From the NCBI GenBank assembly GCA_030627025.1, contig DAOUSX010000050.1:1-7130 (forward strand): DNA of 7,130 bases, written 5' to 3'. The DNA is from Dehalococcoidia bacterium. Its GTDB lineage: Bacteria; Chloroflexota; Dehalococcoidia; GIF9; AB-539-J10. Shown here one piece after another: positions 6,677-7,130 of this stretch. The position numbers were made by a program, and so were the translations under genes. The notes under the pieces were generated by a model. It ran no database searches. It saw only the letters and a program-made list of their open reading frames with translations, and was not told the origin of the DNA. Every line of letters begins with the position of its first letter. Position 1 is the first letter of the stretch.

Positions 6677-7130
6677 ATGGCTGACGCAGCCACAGTAAAG
6701 GAAAAGGCAGAACAGGAAGTCAGAATGGTTGATATCTATGTAACAGGTAAGCGTTATAAGGTTCCCGAAGGGCTTACCATCCAAACGGCATTAGAATATT
6801 GCGGCTACAACATCATCCGAAGTTGCGGATGCCGTGCTGGATTTTGTGGCGCTTGTAGCACCATCTACAATTTCACACATGACCCTACAATACGATATGG
6901 GCTTGCCTGCCAGACATGTGTAGAGCAAGATATGGTTATAACGCAAATTCCCTTCTTCCCCGCTGCTCAAGCTCTTTATAACCTTGAAGATTTAAAGCCT
7001 GAAGAGGGGGAGAACAAGTTACTAACGCTCTACCCCGATATCATCACCTGCTTTGGGTGCAACAACTGCACCAAGACATGTCCCCAGGATCTCGAGGTAA
7101 TGGAGTTCATATCCGATGCCATAAGAGGTG
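6677..7130 (+). CDS. Iron-sulfur protein with [2Fe-2S] ferredoxin and [4Fe-4S] domains, possibly a fumarate reductase-like subunit, 3' end cut by the window
   Basis: The frame begins at ATG with a strong GGAGG (6667-6671) five bases upstream, 12 bases after the fumarase stop, and runs off the right edge after 151 residues. After a charged start of about 18 residues comes a ferredoxin fold: the CRAGFCGAC motif (C52, C57, C60) and LACQTC (C78) match the CxxxxCxxC...C ligand pattern of [2Fe-2S] domains in succinate dehydrogenase/fumarate reductase iron-sulfur subunits. Two extra cysteines, C50 and C81, flank these. A second motif, CFGCNNCTKTCP (C125, C128, C131, C135), is a CxxCxxCxxxCP [4Fe-4S] site, as in SdhB/FrdB and HdrC-type proteins. 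It would pass electrons between a flavoprotein and a partner. The gap between the two clusters (47 residues) is shorter than in typical FrdB. A second C-terminal cluster may lie beyond the window. The neighbours suggest a fumarate/succinate role, but this is inference; an HdrC-like or other oxidoreductase subunit is possible. Confidence 0.85.
   Translation, partial: MADAATVKEKAEQEVRMVDIYVTGKRYKVPEGLTIQTALEYCGYNIIRSCGCRAGFCGACSTIYNFTHDPTIRYGLACQTCVEQDMVITQIPFFPAAQALYNLEDLKPEEGENKLLTLYPDIITCFGCNNCTKTCPQDLEVMEFISDAIRG

Noticed and set aside
6205..6784. Open frames on the minus strand at 6205-6558 and 6563-6784
   Set aside because: They are antisense to the fumarase alpha and iron-sulfur genes, whose cysteine motifs are clearly coded on the + strand.
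1..7130. Mobile element, CRISPR array, tRNA or defence system
   Set aside because: No transposase, integrase, direct-repeat array, tRNA-like fold or defence-type gene was recognised, and nearly all bases are in conserved housekeeping or signalling genes.

Overview
The window reads as a piece of a bacterial chromosome, most likely from an anaerobe of the Dehalococcoidia (Chloroflexota) or a close relative. The main evidence is a complete stand-alone Elp3 protein that, from memory, closely resembles the structurally studied Elp3 of Dehalococcoides mccartyi in length, N-terminal sequence and domain order. An oxygen-sensitive class I fumarase and an iron-sulfur protein that looks like part of a fumarate/succinate or thiol-linked redox enzyme fit an anaerobe. 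This assignment is an inference and no database was searched. All five genes lie on the + strand and coding density is very high.

Left part (1-4339): a large membrane sensor protein, cut by the left edge, carries about nine membrane segments, two GAF domains, a GGDEF domain and an HD-GYP domain. Both the c-di-GMP-making and c-di-GMP-degrading motifs look intact. Its stop codon overlaps by 8 bases the start of elp3, which encodes the radical-SAM/acetyltransferase enzyme that modifies the wobble uridine of tRNA. The two genes look translationally coupled, although no functional link between them is obvious.

Middle (4340-4447): the only gap over 50 bases. It holds a possible extended -10 promoter and a G-rich ribosome binding site, so a new transcription unit probably begins here.

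Right part (4448-7130): a tight operon of malic enzyme, the fumarate hydratase alpha subunit and a [2Fe-2S]/[4Fe-4S] iron-sulfur protein cut by the right edge. The gaps are 21 and 12 bases. A 7-bp perfect inverted repeat spans the malic enzyme stop codon and covers part of the fumarase ribosome binding site, which suggests translational coupling. The enzymes connect pyruvate, malate and fumarate, and the iron-sulfur subunit may connect fumarate to succinate, so the operon looks like a C4-dicarboxylate branch of an incomplete or reductive TCA cycle. The fumarase beta subunit, needed for activity, is not in the window and is not directly next to alpha.

No tRNA, rRNA, CRISPR array, insertion sequence or phage-like gene was seen. 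I do not see a clearly novel defence or mobile system. The most interesting points are the gene order of the right-hand operon, the unusual iron-sulfur protein, the intercistronic hairpin and the coupling of a c-di-GMP enzyme to elp3.
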